64,000 bases of DNA from Pempheris klunzingeri (Eukaryota > Chordata > Actinopteri > Acropomatiformes > Pempheridae), in assembly GCF_042242105.1 (NCBI RefSeq), contig NC_092019.1, positions 26,654,828-26,718,827 on the forward strand, read 5' to 3'. The position numbers and the translations under genes were made by a program. Shown here piece after piece: positions 23,646 through 41,492 of this stretch (within the stretch, counting starts at the first letter, position 1; every line of letters starts with the position of its first letter). The notes beneath the pieces are model-generated. The model was not told the origin of the DNA, did no database searches, and saw only the letters and a list, made by a program, of their open reading frames with translations.

Positions 23646-25090
23646 TTTTTTTTTTTTATACTTGAAATGTATTAGTTTTTCTCATAAACACAAATGAACA
23701 CACAGAACATACAACAATATAAACAAACAAACAAACAAAAAAAAACACAGTATCACAGTACAACTCAGTTGTCAGGCATTATTTTCCACTGTAATTCCAG
23801 GCGATTGACATTCTTAAAGTAATTGTTAAAAAGGGGGCTGTACAGCATTTTAGGTATGTTTTATTGCAATGCACAGGTATACTACCTGTGTTTGTGCATG
23901 TGTGTGCGTGTATATGGAGGGGAAAATATTGACGTAATTGTAAATCACGCTTTTCCAAATTGTATTTTTCTCTTTGTACCTGAAAGCTGTGCAATGTTTT
24001 CTTTTCTATTATACTGCAATAGGTATTAATACCGTTATTGACCCAGTGCTTGAATGTAGAATCCATTTTGTTGGGTTTGAATTCTGTGTCATATGCAATC
24101 CACCTAAATTTTTTAACCTGGTCACATAAATTTAGTTGTTTTATTACTTCAAACCAAGTATATAAGTTAAATGAGATGTAGGGGTTCAAATCCTCTTGAT
24201 AAGTTGTGGTTAATTTGTAATCCCCAATCATTGCTCTTATTGGAATATCCTTGCATTCGCTCTCCACCTCCTTCCACTTTGCTTCATAACCACTGTCGCA
24301 CCAAAAGGCTATAGTTTTTAATTGGGAAGAGTAATAATAGTCTCTGAGGCTAGGGAGAGACAGACCCCCTCCCTCCTTACTGATAATTAAGGTACTATAT
24401 TTGATTCTTGGTTTTTTCCCATTCCAAATGAATCGTGAAATTTGCCTGTCCCACTCCTGAAATTGTTTAGCTGTGACTCCAACTGGGAGTGACATAAATA
24501 GATATAGAAGTCTGGGTAAAACAGACATTTTTATGATCTCGATTAAATTCAACAGGGGCGTTGACCAATTACTAAGGTCTTCTTTGATTTTCTTGTTAAC
24601 TGTTTCATAATTTTTTGTATATAGATTACTGGGGCAATGAGTTAACCAAACTCCAAGGTATTTAATTGCCTTTTGAGACCAGTCAATGGGCAGTTTTTGT
24701 TTTAGTTCAGATGGCGGATTGTAGTTAAATGTTAATACCTGTGTTTTTTGGATGTTAAGTCTATATCCAGAATATGTGCCAAATCTGTCAAGGAGATTCA
24801 AAAGGGCAGGTAAGCAGACATTTGAGTTACTGACATAGAGCTATACATCATCCGCACACAACGCTATTTTATGTTCCCTGTTATTGATAAAAATTCCCTT
24901 TATATTAGAGTCTTTAGAGTCTATTAGAGTCAACCCTGACGAGATGAACTTTCCAACTTTATACGGTCTGCCATTTATTTGTATTCTTGCTATAGGGGCA
25001 GTATATAAGGTTCTAATGCTATTAATTGCTTTTTCGGTAAAACCGAATCTCTCTAAGACCAAGAACAAATAATTCCAACTAACGTGGTCA
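23646..25090 (-). mobile_element. 5'-truncated L1-like LINE with poly-A tail and target-site duplication
   Basis: The minus strand encodes the RT region of an L1-group ORF2: DHVSWNYLFLVLERFGF at the truncated 5' end, TLYTAPIARIQINGRPYKVG, the catalytic ADD box (KIALCADDV), then YRLNIQKTQVL, IKYLGVWL, and RFIWNGKKPRI with SKEGGGLSLPSLRDYYYSSQ. A poly-A tail (plus-strand poly-T, 23642-23658) and a perfect 15-bp duplication mark standard target-primed insertion. The frame is broken: a stop follows the ADDV box, and the conserved RQGCPLSPLLF-type segment expected before it is missing, which implies an internal deletion. It lies just after the calhm5-like poly-A signal, in antisense. Not active. 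Confidence 0.92.
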
Positions 25091-25105
25091 CAAGGTAATC
25101 AATTT
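25091..25105. repeat. Target-site duplication, right copy
   Basis: Exact match to 23631-23645 (CAAGGTAATCAATTT), marking the 5' side of the L1 insertion. Confidence 0.85.
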
Positions 25106-25182
25106 CAAATGCACAGTGTTGTTTTATTTCGATATAACATAGCAGACCACACATTTATCAGTAAACTAGACCAGATATTTAG

Positions 25183-25505
25183 GATTCAAGTGTTTATTGT
25201 CATGTGCACAGTAAGGAAACATGTTTCCCTGTACAATGAAATTCTTACATTGCTATCCACAATGAATGCCAAACAATTTAGGTATAAATAGCTAAAAAGA
25301 TAAATAGATAAAAGGCAATTTAAAAGGCAGCATGTGAATATATATATATATATATAATAGAAAATAAACTGTGCAAAAATGAATAGTGCAACATCAGCTG
25401 TCTGTGCAATAGACAGCAATGAGTGTGCAATTACACATGTGCAAATTGGAAGTATGAGGTGGTCCGTGACTGATTATAGACTCCTGTTAGCTGTTTAGCA
25501 GTCTG
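25183..25505 (+). repeat. Dispersed repeat with TTTATTGTCATGTG motif
   Basis: It begins with CAAGTGTTTATTGTCATGTG and ACAATGAAATTCTTAC, then a (TA)n run (25339-25357) and GTGCAAATTGGAAGTATGAG. An inverted partial copy is at 31040-31125, where ACTTCCAATTTGCACATGTG and TTTTCTATTATATATA recur. It has no open frame and is a common teleost interspersed-repeat type of uncertain class. Confidence 0.6.
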
Positions 25506-25574
25506 ATGGGAAAGAAAGAGTTCCTTTTATGTGCATTTCAAAAAGAATCAAATCATAGAAACATGAATTATGTC

Positions 25575-25760
25575 TCTTTCCCACAGCATAGCACAGCTCA
25601 GCTTGACTCACTTGGAACTGTTATTTCTTGGTTTTCCAGTGGCAAAGGGTGAGGATAGTTCCTGGAACCTGGTACTTTTTCTGGTATGATCTCAGCTGAG
25701 GTTCCAAGTGAGCTGAGCTGACACTAAAAGGTAGAGTGAAAACACCATAGACCACCGGAT
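25575..25760. repeat. Possible short inverted-repeat element
   Basis: CAGCTCAGCTTGACTCACTT (25592-25611) is inverted, with mismatches, as AAGTGAGCTGAGCTG (25706-25720). Spacer and flanks show no target duplication that I can confirm. Could be a MITE. Confidence 0.3.
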
Positions 25761-26071
25761 GGCCAGAGAGAATCCACACTTTTGTTTCTGTGTGTTTGTG
25801 CTGTGTTAAAGATGATGTCACTGCATTTTCACACAGTGTTGCTGAGACGATCAGCTAACAACCCCACCTACATTGACGGGGTGCCAGCTGCAGTGGAACA
25901 TGAAATCAAGAACAGTAAATGGTACCAAGAAGAGTCCAGTCCAGTTTAGCCACCATGCAGGGGAAATACAGCATACATGTGTTTCCTATGTGTTTTCTTA
26001 GCATACAGTGGACATATACAGTACATACAGTACCACAAAGTGTATAGTTTGTTACAGGTACACATCAGTAC

Positions 26072-26535
26072 TCAATCATTCAATCTTTATTCATATAGCA
26101 CCAATTCATAACAACCTTATCTCAGGGCACTTTCCATAAAGAGCAGGGTGGGAATGCAGTAACTACAGTACTGACAAAATTTGCACTTTGAGATTTGTAC
26201 CTCCAAATGTAAAGTGCATTCTAAATAAAATGTGTTATTATTGTTATTATTAATAGGAATATAACTAATAATGATCAATATAGTAACATTGAAAAACATG
26301 ACAATAGTTAATATCTGAATAATAATAACAGGACTAATATCAGTAAAAAGTATCGGTGGCTGACGATCTGCAGCAGTGATTCATGAAGCCAGAGAACCAC
26401 AGCAGGAGAACCGGGACCAGGATCCACAGGAACCAGAGAACCACAACAGGAGAACCAGGACCAGGATCCACAGGAACCTGAGGGATGAGAAAAGCACAGA
26501 AAGGCTCTGGGGAAGATACCAAGTTAGTTCTTATC
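26072..26535 (-). repeat. LINE tail fragments: (GATT)-type tail and L2-like 3' UTR
   Basis: On the minus strand 26150-26072 reads like the AATAAAGATTG-ended tail seen at 8280 and 62795. From 26260 to 26535 the sequence matches the L2-like 3' UTR at 12590-12820: AACATGACAATAGTTA, AATAATAACAGGACTAAT, two GAACCAGGACCAGGATCCAC units, then AAAGCACAGAAAGGCTC. The coding part of the element is absent here. Confidence 0.75.
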
Positions 26536-26641
26536 ACTCTTTATACAGCAAAGCTTACAAATGAAACAAGATTGAAGAATTCTCATAAGGAATTAGCAGC
26601 AAGAAAGTTCTGGGGTTTAAAGCTGCTGGCCAGCAGAAATA

Positions 26642-26905
26642 CTGTGTGCAGTTTGAACCTGGGGCCTGCGTGGACTGTGCATGTTCTCCCCGTGCTTGCG
26701 TGGGTTCTCTCCGGGTTCCCCAGCTTCCTCTCACAGTACAAAGGCATGCAGGTTAGTTGTTGACTCTAAAATAGGTGTGAGGGTGATTGGTTGTCTGTCT
26801 CTGTGTGTCGGCCCTGTGATTTCATCTGATGTCAGCTGGAATGGGCTCCGGCCCCCCTGCAACCCTTAAGGATAAGTGGCATAGATAATGGATGGATGGA
26901 TGGTC
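26642..26905 (+). repeat. Teleost SINE/LINE-tail interspersed repeat ending in (TGGA)n
   Basis: The order of GTGCATGTTCTCCCCGTGCT, GCGTGGGTTCTCTCCGGGTT, TCTCACAGTACAAAGGCATG, GACTCTAAAATAGGTGTGAG and GATGTCAGCTGGAATGGGCT, ending in ATAATGGATGGATGGATGG, is a family very common in fish genomes. A relative with the family's 5' part (GGGCGGCGCGGTGGTCAGCA) is at 45390-45632. Confidence 0.8.
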
Positions 26906-28324
26906 AGCATACTGGTGATGGTGTCCAGCCAACTCCATTGCTGCTAACCAGTCGTACAAAAACACCAGAGCTGAAGTTAATACTGAGAAAACAAGAGAAG
27001 TGATTGCAGTGTTAAAGGCATACAGTGGAACACCTCCAGCCCTGGCCCCTGATAGAACTGCCACGTAAGGCCCCAAGGTTTTACAGTCACAGTTTATAAA
27101 ACATAAAATATACTAATGTCGACTAATTTTAGGCCAAGAAATGAATAATAATATGAATCTCCCCTCCTGAAAGGTATTCCTGGCAGTGTGGAGAGGGCTT
27201 TGACACAGTTGTGGCCTTCATGTATGTAACTGTTGTCATGAATCAGTCATGCTGTCTTTCTGCATTCCATCCTGTCTGAGCCACACACAAACATGTGAGT
27301 GCGATGAAATTAAAATTCCAACAGATTTCCCCTCCTCAGGGGTTAAAACAAGCCTGGACTAGCCTTACAAAGGCTAGAATAGACCTTTGTGAGCTTTTCT
27401 ATGGGGACAACCGCTGCAAGGTGTTGGTCTAGAGTTTTCTCTTAGTATGAGTCACAAAATAGCTCTTTCTACATTTACTTTACACATTAATTGTTAATTA
27501 ATTTAAATAAATTAATTAATCTAAATAACTACATTACTACTTATTACAATACATTAATACTTAATGTCAGTCTCTTCCTCGCATTCTCAGGGCCAGCTGC
27601 AAGTCATGCTGATTTTCTGCCTCTCTGAAACGCTCCCACTGCTCATAGTCAGCACTCTTATCACTGCTCTAAAAGTTTTTCTATTGTTGGGGATTTCCTT
27701 TTGCTTTGTAATGTTATTCTGCATTATCGCAATATCATTGTATTAGTAACTATATGATAAAATGCAGTAGGAATACGAAATGCAGGCTTGTAGTAATGTA
27801 ATATTGTTCTATATCTGTATTACAATACAATTATAGTCATTCACTATAAAAACTACAGTGGCCCCCTCCCTGCTTGCTTTCCTCGTACTTCCAGTGCCGT
27901 TGCTCGGACCCATTTCCAAACTTCATTGTGAAAAAAAAGACATGAAATCATTATAACCCAGCAGACAAAGACGTTTAGGAAGCTGTCAGTGAGCAGAATC
28001 CTCCCCTGGAGCCACACACCTGGATGTTCACACCACACGCTTAGCTGGAACCACCCTGTATTTCTCTCCCGATACGGTGACATCGTACCAAGCCATGTTC
28101 TGCTTTTTGCTGTGATGTTAACCGAACCGTTTGCGGTCCTGAGCCAGAGACAGTTCTACAGGTGCTTGTTCACTGCCCATCTTCTCCTTTGAAGAGCTAC
28201 AGAGAGGTTTGTCTATAATAGGGCTGCATATTCTGTAACAATGCTGCCAAAAGACATTATTGGTTTAAATATTCATATAAATATACCTATCCATACAGCA
28301 TCTCCATATCAACTACATATGATA
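26906..28324. other. Intergenic stretch, no recognised gene
   Basis: AT-rich sequence with short unremarkable open frames and (TTAA)-rich runs near 27485-27530. I can support no gene, and no transposon ends were recognised. Confidence 0.45.
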
Positions 28325-30416
28325 TACAGTTGCAATCGGAAATATTCAACCCCCCCAAGATTTTAAGGATTGATCAATTAAAGTTTTTTCAAAGAGCAAG
28401 ATTGTGCTTTGGACTTTATGAGTTGAGTGATACATAAAATCAACAGTGCATGATGTAGTATTTGTGTGTAGCAGTATACTTTGTTAAGATAGCCATGTCA
28501 CAATTATTCAACCCCTATATAATATTGTTGTTTTTAAATCTGTGACAGTTTTTATGGCCTAAAGTGGAGTTGAAACATAATTAAGCCTTTGGGAACTCCA
28601 TAATGATCCTTCATATGCTTCAGCTGTGATGCATATATAAACCCCACCCATGAAGGTATTCAAGGTGAGTTGCAATCATGGGAAAGACAAAGGAGCTTCC
28701 ACAAAAGCTGAGAGAGGGGATTATGTCATCACACCTGAAGGGCCTTGGGTATAACAAGATTTCCAAAAAATGTAACATTCCAAGAGACACCATTGGGAGC
28801 ATTTTAAGGACGAAACTTATGGAACAGCTGCAAACCTGCCTGGCCGTGGAAGAAAGCCCAAAATTTCATCAGGGGCCCTTAGCAACTTAGTCAGGACAAC
28901 TAAGAAAAATCCCCGTGTGACTGCAAGACACCTACAGGATGACGTGATGAAGGCTGGCACAAGTGCTTCAGTGGACTTCATGGCCGGACTCCAAGACGGA
29001 CCCCACTCTTGACCACAAGGAACATCAAAAGTCGACTAGAATATGCCAGGAGGAATTTGGATAAGACCACAGAGTTTTGGGAGACAGTTCTATGGACTGA
29101 TGAAACCAAACTGGAACTGTTTGGACATATGGACCAGTGGTATGTCTGGCGTGCGAAAGGCCAGGCTTATGACCAGAAGAATACCATCCCCACGGTCACT
29201 GATGTTGTTTTTCTGCGGCAGGAACTGGCAATCTTGATCGTGTACCTGGCATCGTGGATTCCCAGAAATACCAGGCCATGTTAAAGACAAATTAAACCTT
29301 GGTGATCATCGGACGTTCCAGCAAGACAATGATCCCAAGCACACCTCCAAGTCAACCAAAGCTTGGTTGAGAAAAAGATCCTGGAACGTCCTGGAGTGGC
29401 CTTCTCAGTCACCAGATTTAAATCCAATCGAAAATCTTTGGTGGGATTTAAAGGAGGCAGTTGCAGCACGGAAGCCATCGTGCCACGTGGAGAATGGGCA
29501 AAGATGTAGGTGTAAGAAGCTTGTCAGCACTTACCGAAAACGTTTGTTAGTGTCATGATCCTGTATTTTGTTAAGTTCAGTTTTTGTCTCGTCTCATGTT
29601 GTCTTGTCATTTCCTGTTTTATTTTGTAGTAACCCTGTTTTCGCCTCGTTTTAGTTATTTTTACTTCCTGCCGTCTGTGATTGTCTGGCCCCTCCCTGAT
29701 TGTTTCCACCTGTTCCCCATCACCTTGTGTATTTATTGTCTGTGTCTCCCTTTGTCCTGTGCCAGTTCGTCATGTCCATTGTCTTGCCTTTATGTGCTAT
29801 CTTGTCCTTGAATCCTATTGTTGGAGTACCATTCTGGAGGTTTGGTTTTTTCAGTTGTGTACTTTGTTTCAAGCTCTGTCTTGCTCCTTTTGTTGTTCAC
29901 TTTAAGATCAGTCTAGCTTAGTTTTTTCAGTTGTTACTTTGTATGGTGTTTCTAGTTTTGAGTGCCTTCTGCCTGAGTATTTCTGTTCTTAGTGTTTTGT
30001 TTGATCGCTCCTGTCGCCTTTTGTTAGCTTAGCCTTAGTGTTTTGCCTTTGTCCCTGCATTTTCCCTGCCTTTGTTAAATAAAGTGTTTGTTTTTTTGTC
30101 ACTTTGAGTCGTGCACGTGGGTTCCTTTGTCTTGTCGGTCCCAGTCCTGACAGTTAGAAGTTATAAAAGCTAAAGGATGCTCTACAAAGTTCTGAAGCTG
30201 GGGGCTGAATAATACTGCACATGCATACGTGTTAAAAGAGTTCCATTTTTCATTTGAACTTCAAAGTTAAGTCAACGTCTGTTATCAAAATAATTCAAAT
30301 ATGTATCATTAAATATTTTTTGTTGTTTTTTTTTTCCATTTATTGTCATTATCTTTCATCCACATCACTATAATGACTTTTGAGGTGAGGGGGTTGAATA
30401 TTTCTGGAACTGTGTA
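28325..30416 (+). mobile_element. Tc1-like transposon with frameshifted transposase, interrupted by an LTR-like insertion
   Basis: The inverted ends are TACAGTTGCAATCGGAAATA with TTCAACCCCCC (28325-28358) and the reverse match GGGGGTTGAATATTTCTGGA with ACTGTGTA (30389-30416). Without the 602-bp insertion the element is about 1.49 kb, normal for Tc1. The transposase starts at ATG 28678 (MGKTKELPQKLREGI) with a paired-type DNA-binding head. It then shows the first catalytic Asp in VLWTDETKLELFG, the second in FQQDNDPKHTSKSTKAWL, and the Glu in SPDLNPIENLWWDLKEAV. Several frameshifts separate these blocks, and the LTR-like insertion at 29551 falls in the last helix (after TYRKRLL). The element is not functional. 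Confidence 0.9.
29551..30152 (+). mobile_element. LTR-like insertion (probable solo LTR) with 5-bp target duplication
   Basis: The 602-bp insert begins TGTCATGATCC and ends AGTCCTGACA, so it has TG...CA termini with a short imperfect inverted repeat. It is flanked by GTTAG on both sides (29546-29550 and 30153-30157). It contains AATAAA near 30078, as an LTR with a polyadenylation signal would, and has no coding domain. Removing it restores the Tc1 transposase frame locally (RKRLL then the C-terminal tail). A diverged relative is at 21640-22060. A non-autonomous LTR element is the other possibility. Confidence 0.8.
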
Positions 30417-30656
30417 TATGCACTGTTGCCCATCAAGTTGGAATCAAATGTTTTTTGCCTCTTCTCATGAAATGATTGTGACAATGTGACTTATTCTTGA
30501 TAAATAAAGTGTATATCTTCTCAACTTTATTGATCAAACTCTTCCAAACATATCACAGTGAAACTTAAACCACAATGAACCTTTGCAAACTGTGTATTCA
30601 GGCTTTAACTAAATTGGGGGTATTGAACAATTATTCCCACTTTGTGGGCAACAGTG

Positions 30657-30660
<4 letters not shown>
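30417..30660. mobile_element. MITE with 16-bp inverted ends
   Basis: The left end TATGCACTGTTGCCCA and right end TGGGCAACAGTGTATA are inverted repeats of each other with one mismatch, bounding about 244 bp with no coding capacity. It abuts the right TA of the Tc1 element, as expected for TA-targeting mariner-type MITEs. Confidence 0.75.
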
Positions 30661-30712
<52 letters not shown>

Positions 30713-30770
30713 CACACACACATACACATACATTCAAACATGCATACACACACACATACATACACCCATA
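30659..30770. repeat. (CA)n(TA)n compound microsatellite
   Basis: A run of CA units (30660-30690) passes into (TA)n and back to CA/TACA units. It starts at the MITE's right end. Confidence 0.9.
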
Positions 30771-31336
30771 CTCTTGGTGACTGCTAAGCCTTCATCCATG
30801 TACCTTGTAAAAATCATGTTTTTATATTTGTTTTTAAACTGGTTATCAATGTCATTATTCTTATTTATTTATATATCTTACACATTTGGAAATATGAGCT
30901 GTACAATTTTCCAGTTGAACATCTGTGATTTTTGCATGGCTCAATAAACAGAGAGAGAAAAGTGGATGTTCCAGTCAGTTGAATGTTTGCAGGATGATCT
31001 ATGCCCAACAGGTATTATCAACAATTTACAACTATTGTAGTGTCATACTTCCAATTTGCACATGTGTAATTGCTGTAACGGCTGATGTTGCACTTTATTT
31101 TCTATTATATATAGGCTATATATATATATGTGTGTAGAAGAGAAGAGGAGAGGAGAGGAGAGGAGAGAAGATATTCCTTTATTAGTCCTACAACGAGGAA
31201 ATGTACAGTGTCACAGCAGACAGTTGGGGACAGAGGAAGTATGAGCCCCCCACTCTTGTACTGACTCTGCGGGACACAATGGTTTTGCTGGTACTAAATA
31301 ACTGTGGAATACAATGCATTATCCTACTGGGAAGAT

Positions 31337-32010
31337 ATAGTGATAGATATAGAAACAGATATAGTAATAGATATAGAAACAGATATAGTGATAGATATAG
31401 AAATAGATATAGTGATAGATATGCAAATAGATATAGTGATAGATATAGAAATAGATATAGTAATAGATATAGAAATATATATAGTAATAGATATAGAAAT
31501 AGATATAGAAACAGATATAGTGATAGATATAGAAATAGATATAGAAACAGATATAGTGATAGATATAGAAATAGATATAGAAACAGATATAGTGATAGAT
31601 ATAGAAATAGATATAGTAATAGATATAGAAATAGATATAGTGATAGCTATAGAAACAGATATAGAAACAGATATAGAAATAGATATAGAAACAGATATAG
31701 TGATAGATATAGAAATAGATATAGTAATAGATATAGAAATAGATATAGAAACAGATATAGTGATAGATATAGAAACAGATATAGTGATAGATATAGTAAT
31801 AGATATAGTAATAGATATAGTGATAGATATAGTGATAGATATAGTAATAGATATAGTGATAGATATAGAAACAGATATAGTGATAGATATAGAAACAGAT
31901 ATAGTGATAGATATAGAAACAGATATAGTGATAGATATAGTAATAGATATAGAAATAGATATAGAAACAGATATAGTGATAGATATAGAAATAGATATAG
32001 AAATAGATGC
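31337..32010. repeat. 12-bp GATA-rich minisatellite, about 55 units
   Basis: The array is built from AGATATAGTGAT, AGATATAGAAAC, AGATATAGTAAT and AGATATAGAAAT units in mixed order, with few off-type units (one with GATATGCAAAT near 31420, one GATAGCTATAG near 31645). Because the unit is a multiple of three and lacks stops in two frames, it gives long open frames reading RYSDRYRNRY or IDIVIDIETD. These are not credible proteins. The array ends about 455 bp before the rwdd1 start codon. Confidence 0.95.
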
Positions 32011-32464
32011 CAGAGGCTGAAGTGACAGCTGTCTCCTTCAGCTCATGTCTCCAAGTTCAAATGATTCTCTAAAGCTGCTCTTTTCCTCGATGGCACCGTT
32101 GCTTGTTGATGACCAGCTGTAATATTCTTCAATGAAGTTGGTGGTCCCTGCCGCTTTCAGACTCAACAAATTGATATCAGAGCAGTGACGATGTTGCTGT
32201 CATACTGAAGTTGGCGGTTGCACTTGTGAATAGAGCAGAAACAGTTCCAGTGATAATGTCCAGTACAGTTTCCACATGCTCACCCCCCCACCCCCCCACG
32301 CCAGGGGGCATTTAGAGACACAGACAGTGGCGTCAGACCAAAGAGGCCGAAGCATGATAGCATCGATCACCGCAGGGCTGTGCAGCACGCAGCACGCTCA
32401 CTGTTAGCTTCGGCAGAGGGGGGATGATTTTTCTCATTTCCAGATAACCTGCAGTCACACCAAC

Positions 32465-39815
<7,351 letters not shown>

Positions 39816-40017
39816 CAGGGGAGTAGGACAGAGGACTGCTCAGGACTGACAGGACCATACACGCTCCTCTGTGGAATATTATCATCTGACCAGAAGGTCC
39901 AACAGCTGCATTTATTTTAAAAAGACTCACAGCATTTTCTGAAGTAATCTTCATAAACACCAAATCTTCACATGTACACCCATAAGTGTTAATTTCTGTA
40001 ATTTCTGTGCTGGAACA

Positions 40018-40023
40018 ATTAAA
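40018..40023 (+). terminator. Variant polyadenylation signal ATTAAA, rwdd1
   Basis: ATTAAA lies about 200 bp after the rwdd1 stop and is the first good hexamer in the sense strand. The region beyond it shifts to GT-repeat and LINE-like sequence. Confidence 0.5.
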
Positions 40024-40159
40024 TTTACTAGATAAATGACTCTGTCTGGCTCTGGTGCTGTTTGACTCGCAGGGCTTTGCAGCAACAAGCCTGTTATTTG
40101 GCCAGAAGAGGGCAGTAAAAGGGTGTGTGTGTGCTAGTGTGTGTGTGAGTGTGTGTGTG

Positions 40160-40870
40160 TGTGTGAGATTACAGATCCTACCTTTATCTTACATCCTGCT
40201 ATCACCCCCACCTTAATGGACAAGTACCTTTTCTTGTGCTGCCATGATTAGGGCTTCTGTCCTTGTTCTTCCCATTCAGCTGACTTCTCAGGAGCTGCCT
40301 TACTCTATGTATGCTCACTGGCTGTGGCTGACTTTCTCGCAGCCCCCTCATGGTACTTCTAGCTGTCCCGAACATCTGCAATACTGCCTTCCGGAAGTTC
40401 AACACCCTTGGTTCTGATCATCTTCCCTCTCTTCAATACCCTCCAACCACACTTAGCCACCTTCTCCCATATGCTCTGTTTGGTGGAGAACATCCTATTT
40501 ATTCTCCTGGCTTCTGCTTCTCCTGTGTATCTATTCAGTCGGGCAGCCAGGGCTGTGAGCCTTCACTTGGTAGTCCCCAGTGCACATCAGGTATGGACAG
40601 TCTGTTGTATTTCCTAGACACCTCTTCCTTCTCCACACCTCTCTGTCGCTGTGAGTTGACTAACTTCTCCGTGTTGCCTTGATTTTTGCCTCCAGCCTCC
40701 TTTGCCATGGGGGGGTAATGCTCTTTGTGGCTTATGCTGTTCATCCTGGAGTCAAGTATCTCTAGGATCAGTGTTGCTGTGGTGTACTGATCGGTCTCAG
40801 TTATGGGACCGATTAGTCTTGTAATCGGCAGCAAAGGGGATCCAGCTGACTGATGATCTTCAATCTGAGG
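40160..40870 (-). mobile_element. Possible LINE-derived coding fossil, unrecognised clade
   Basis: The minus strand gives several medium frames that seem to continue one another with frameshifts: RKYNRLSIPDVHWGLPSEGS, then NRAYGRRWLS, VLNFRKAVLQMFGTARSTMR and VRQLLRSQLNGKNK. Basic, retroelement-like composition and the repeated frameshifts suggest a decayed polyprotein N-terminal region. I do not recognise a domain, so the call is tentative. Confidence 0.35.
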
Positions 40871-41224
40871 TCACGCATGTGTTATCTTGTATATCTTGTG
40901 TATTCAATATTAATTAATTAATTTATTTATTTACAGTCACGGAAGACAGAGGTCCCATTATCATTTAGCCATCTATCAGAACAGAGGAGCAAAGTGCTGG
41001 AGGTGTAATCAGCATCATCTGTGGGGAACTATTCTGGTGACACGTTAGCCTCTTGGCTGTGCCCTGTGCTTTGCTCAGTAGTGAGCCTGTGCTGCACATT
41101 GACTAGTGCAGTGTCTGGAATCAGTGTGCAGTCTGCTATGGCCACTCACACGCTGCACACTGGTTTTGACAGCTGCCATAGCACGTGTAGTCATGTTACA
41201 CTTACATCCATCCTTCACATCGAA

Positions 41225-41492
41225 AGGAGTCAGCTGAGGTAGATCAGGCATCTGGTCAGGATGCCTCCTGGGCGCCTCCCTCTGGAGGTTTACAGGGTAC
41301 GTCCCATTGGGAGGAGACGCCTGGCAGACCCAGAACTTGCTGGAGGGATTATGTCTCTCATCTGGTCTGGGAACTCCTCAGCATCCCCCAGGAGGAGCTG
41401 GCAAGCGTTGCTCTGGAGGACGTCTGGAGTGCCCTGCTTGACCTGTTGCCACCGTGACCCGACCCCAGATAAGTAGAAGATAATGGATGGAG
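41225..41492 (+). mobile_element. Rex3-like LINE, 3' end
   Basis: The order HLVRMPPGRLPLEVYRVRPI, GRRRLADPE, WLE-like SLIWSGNSS, then a DPTPDK stop and AATGGATGGA tail is the C-terminus and tail of Rex3/RTE-group LINEs of fish. Only the last about 270 bp are present, which is typical 5' truncation. Confidence 0.75.

Noticed and set aside
31201-32025. 274-codon open frame rich in Arg-Tyr-Ser/Asn-Asp repeats, and its overlapping 238-codon Ile-Asp frame
   Set aside because: Both come from a 12-bp tandem repeat with no stop codons in two frames. There is no start context, splice support or domain, so it is a satellite.
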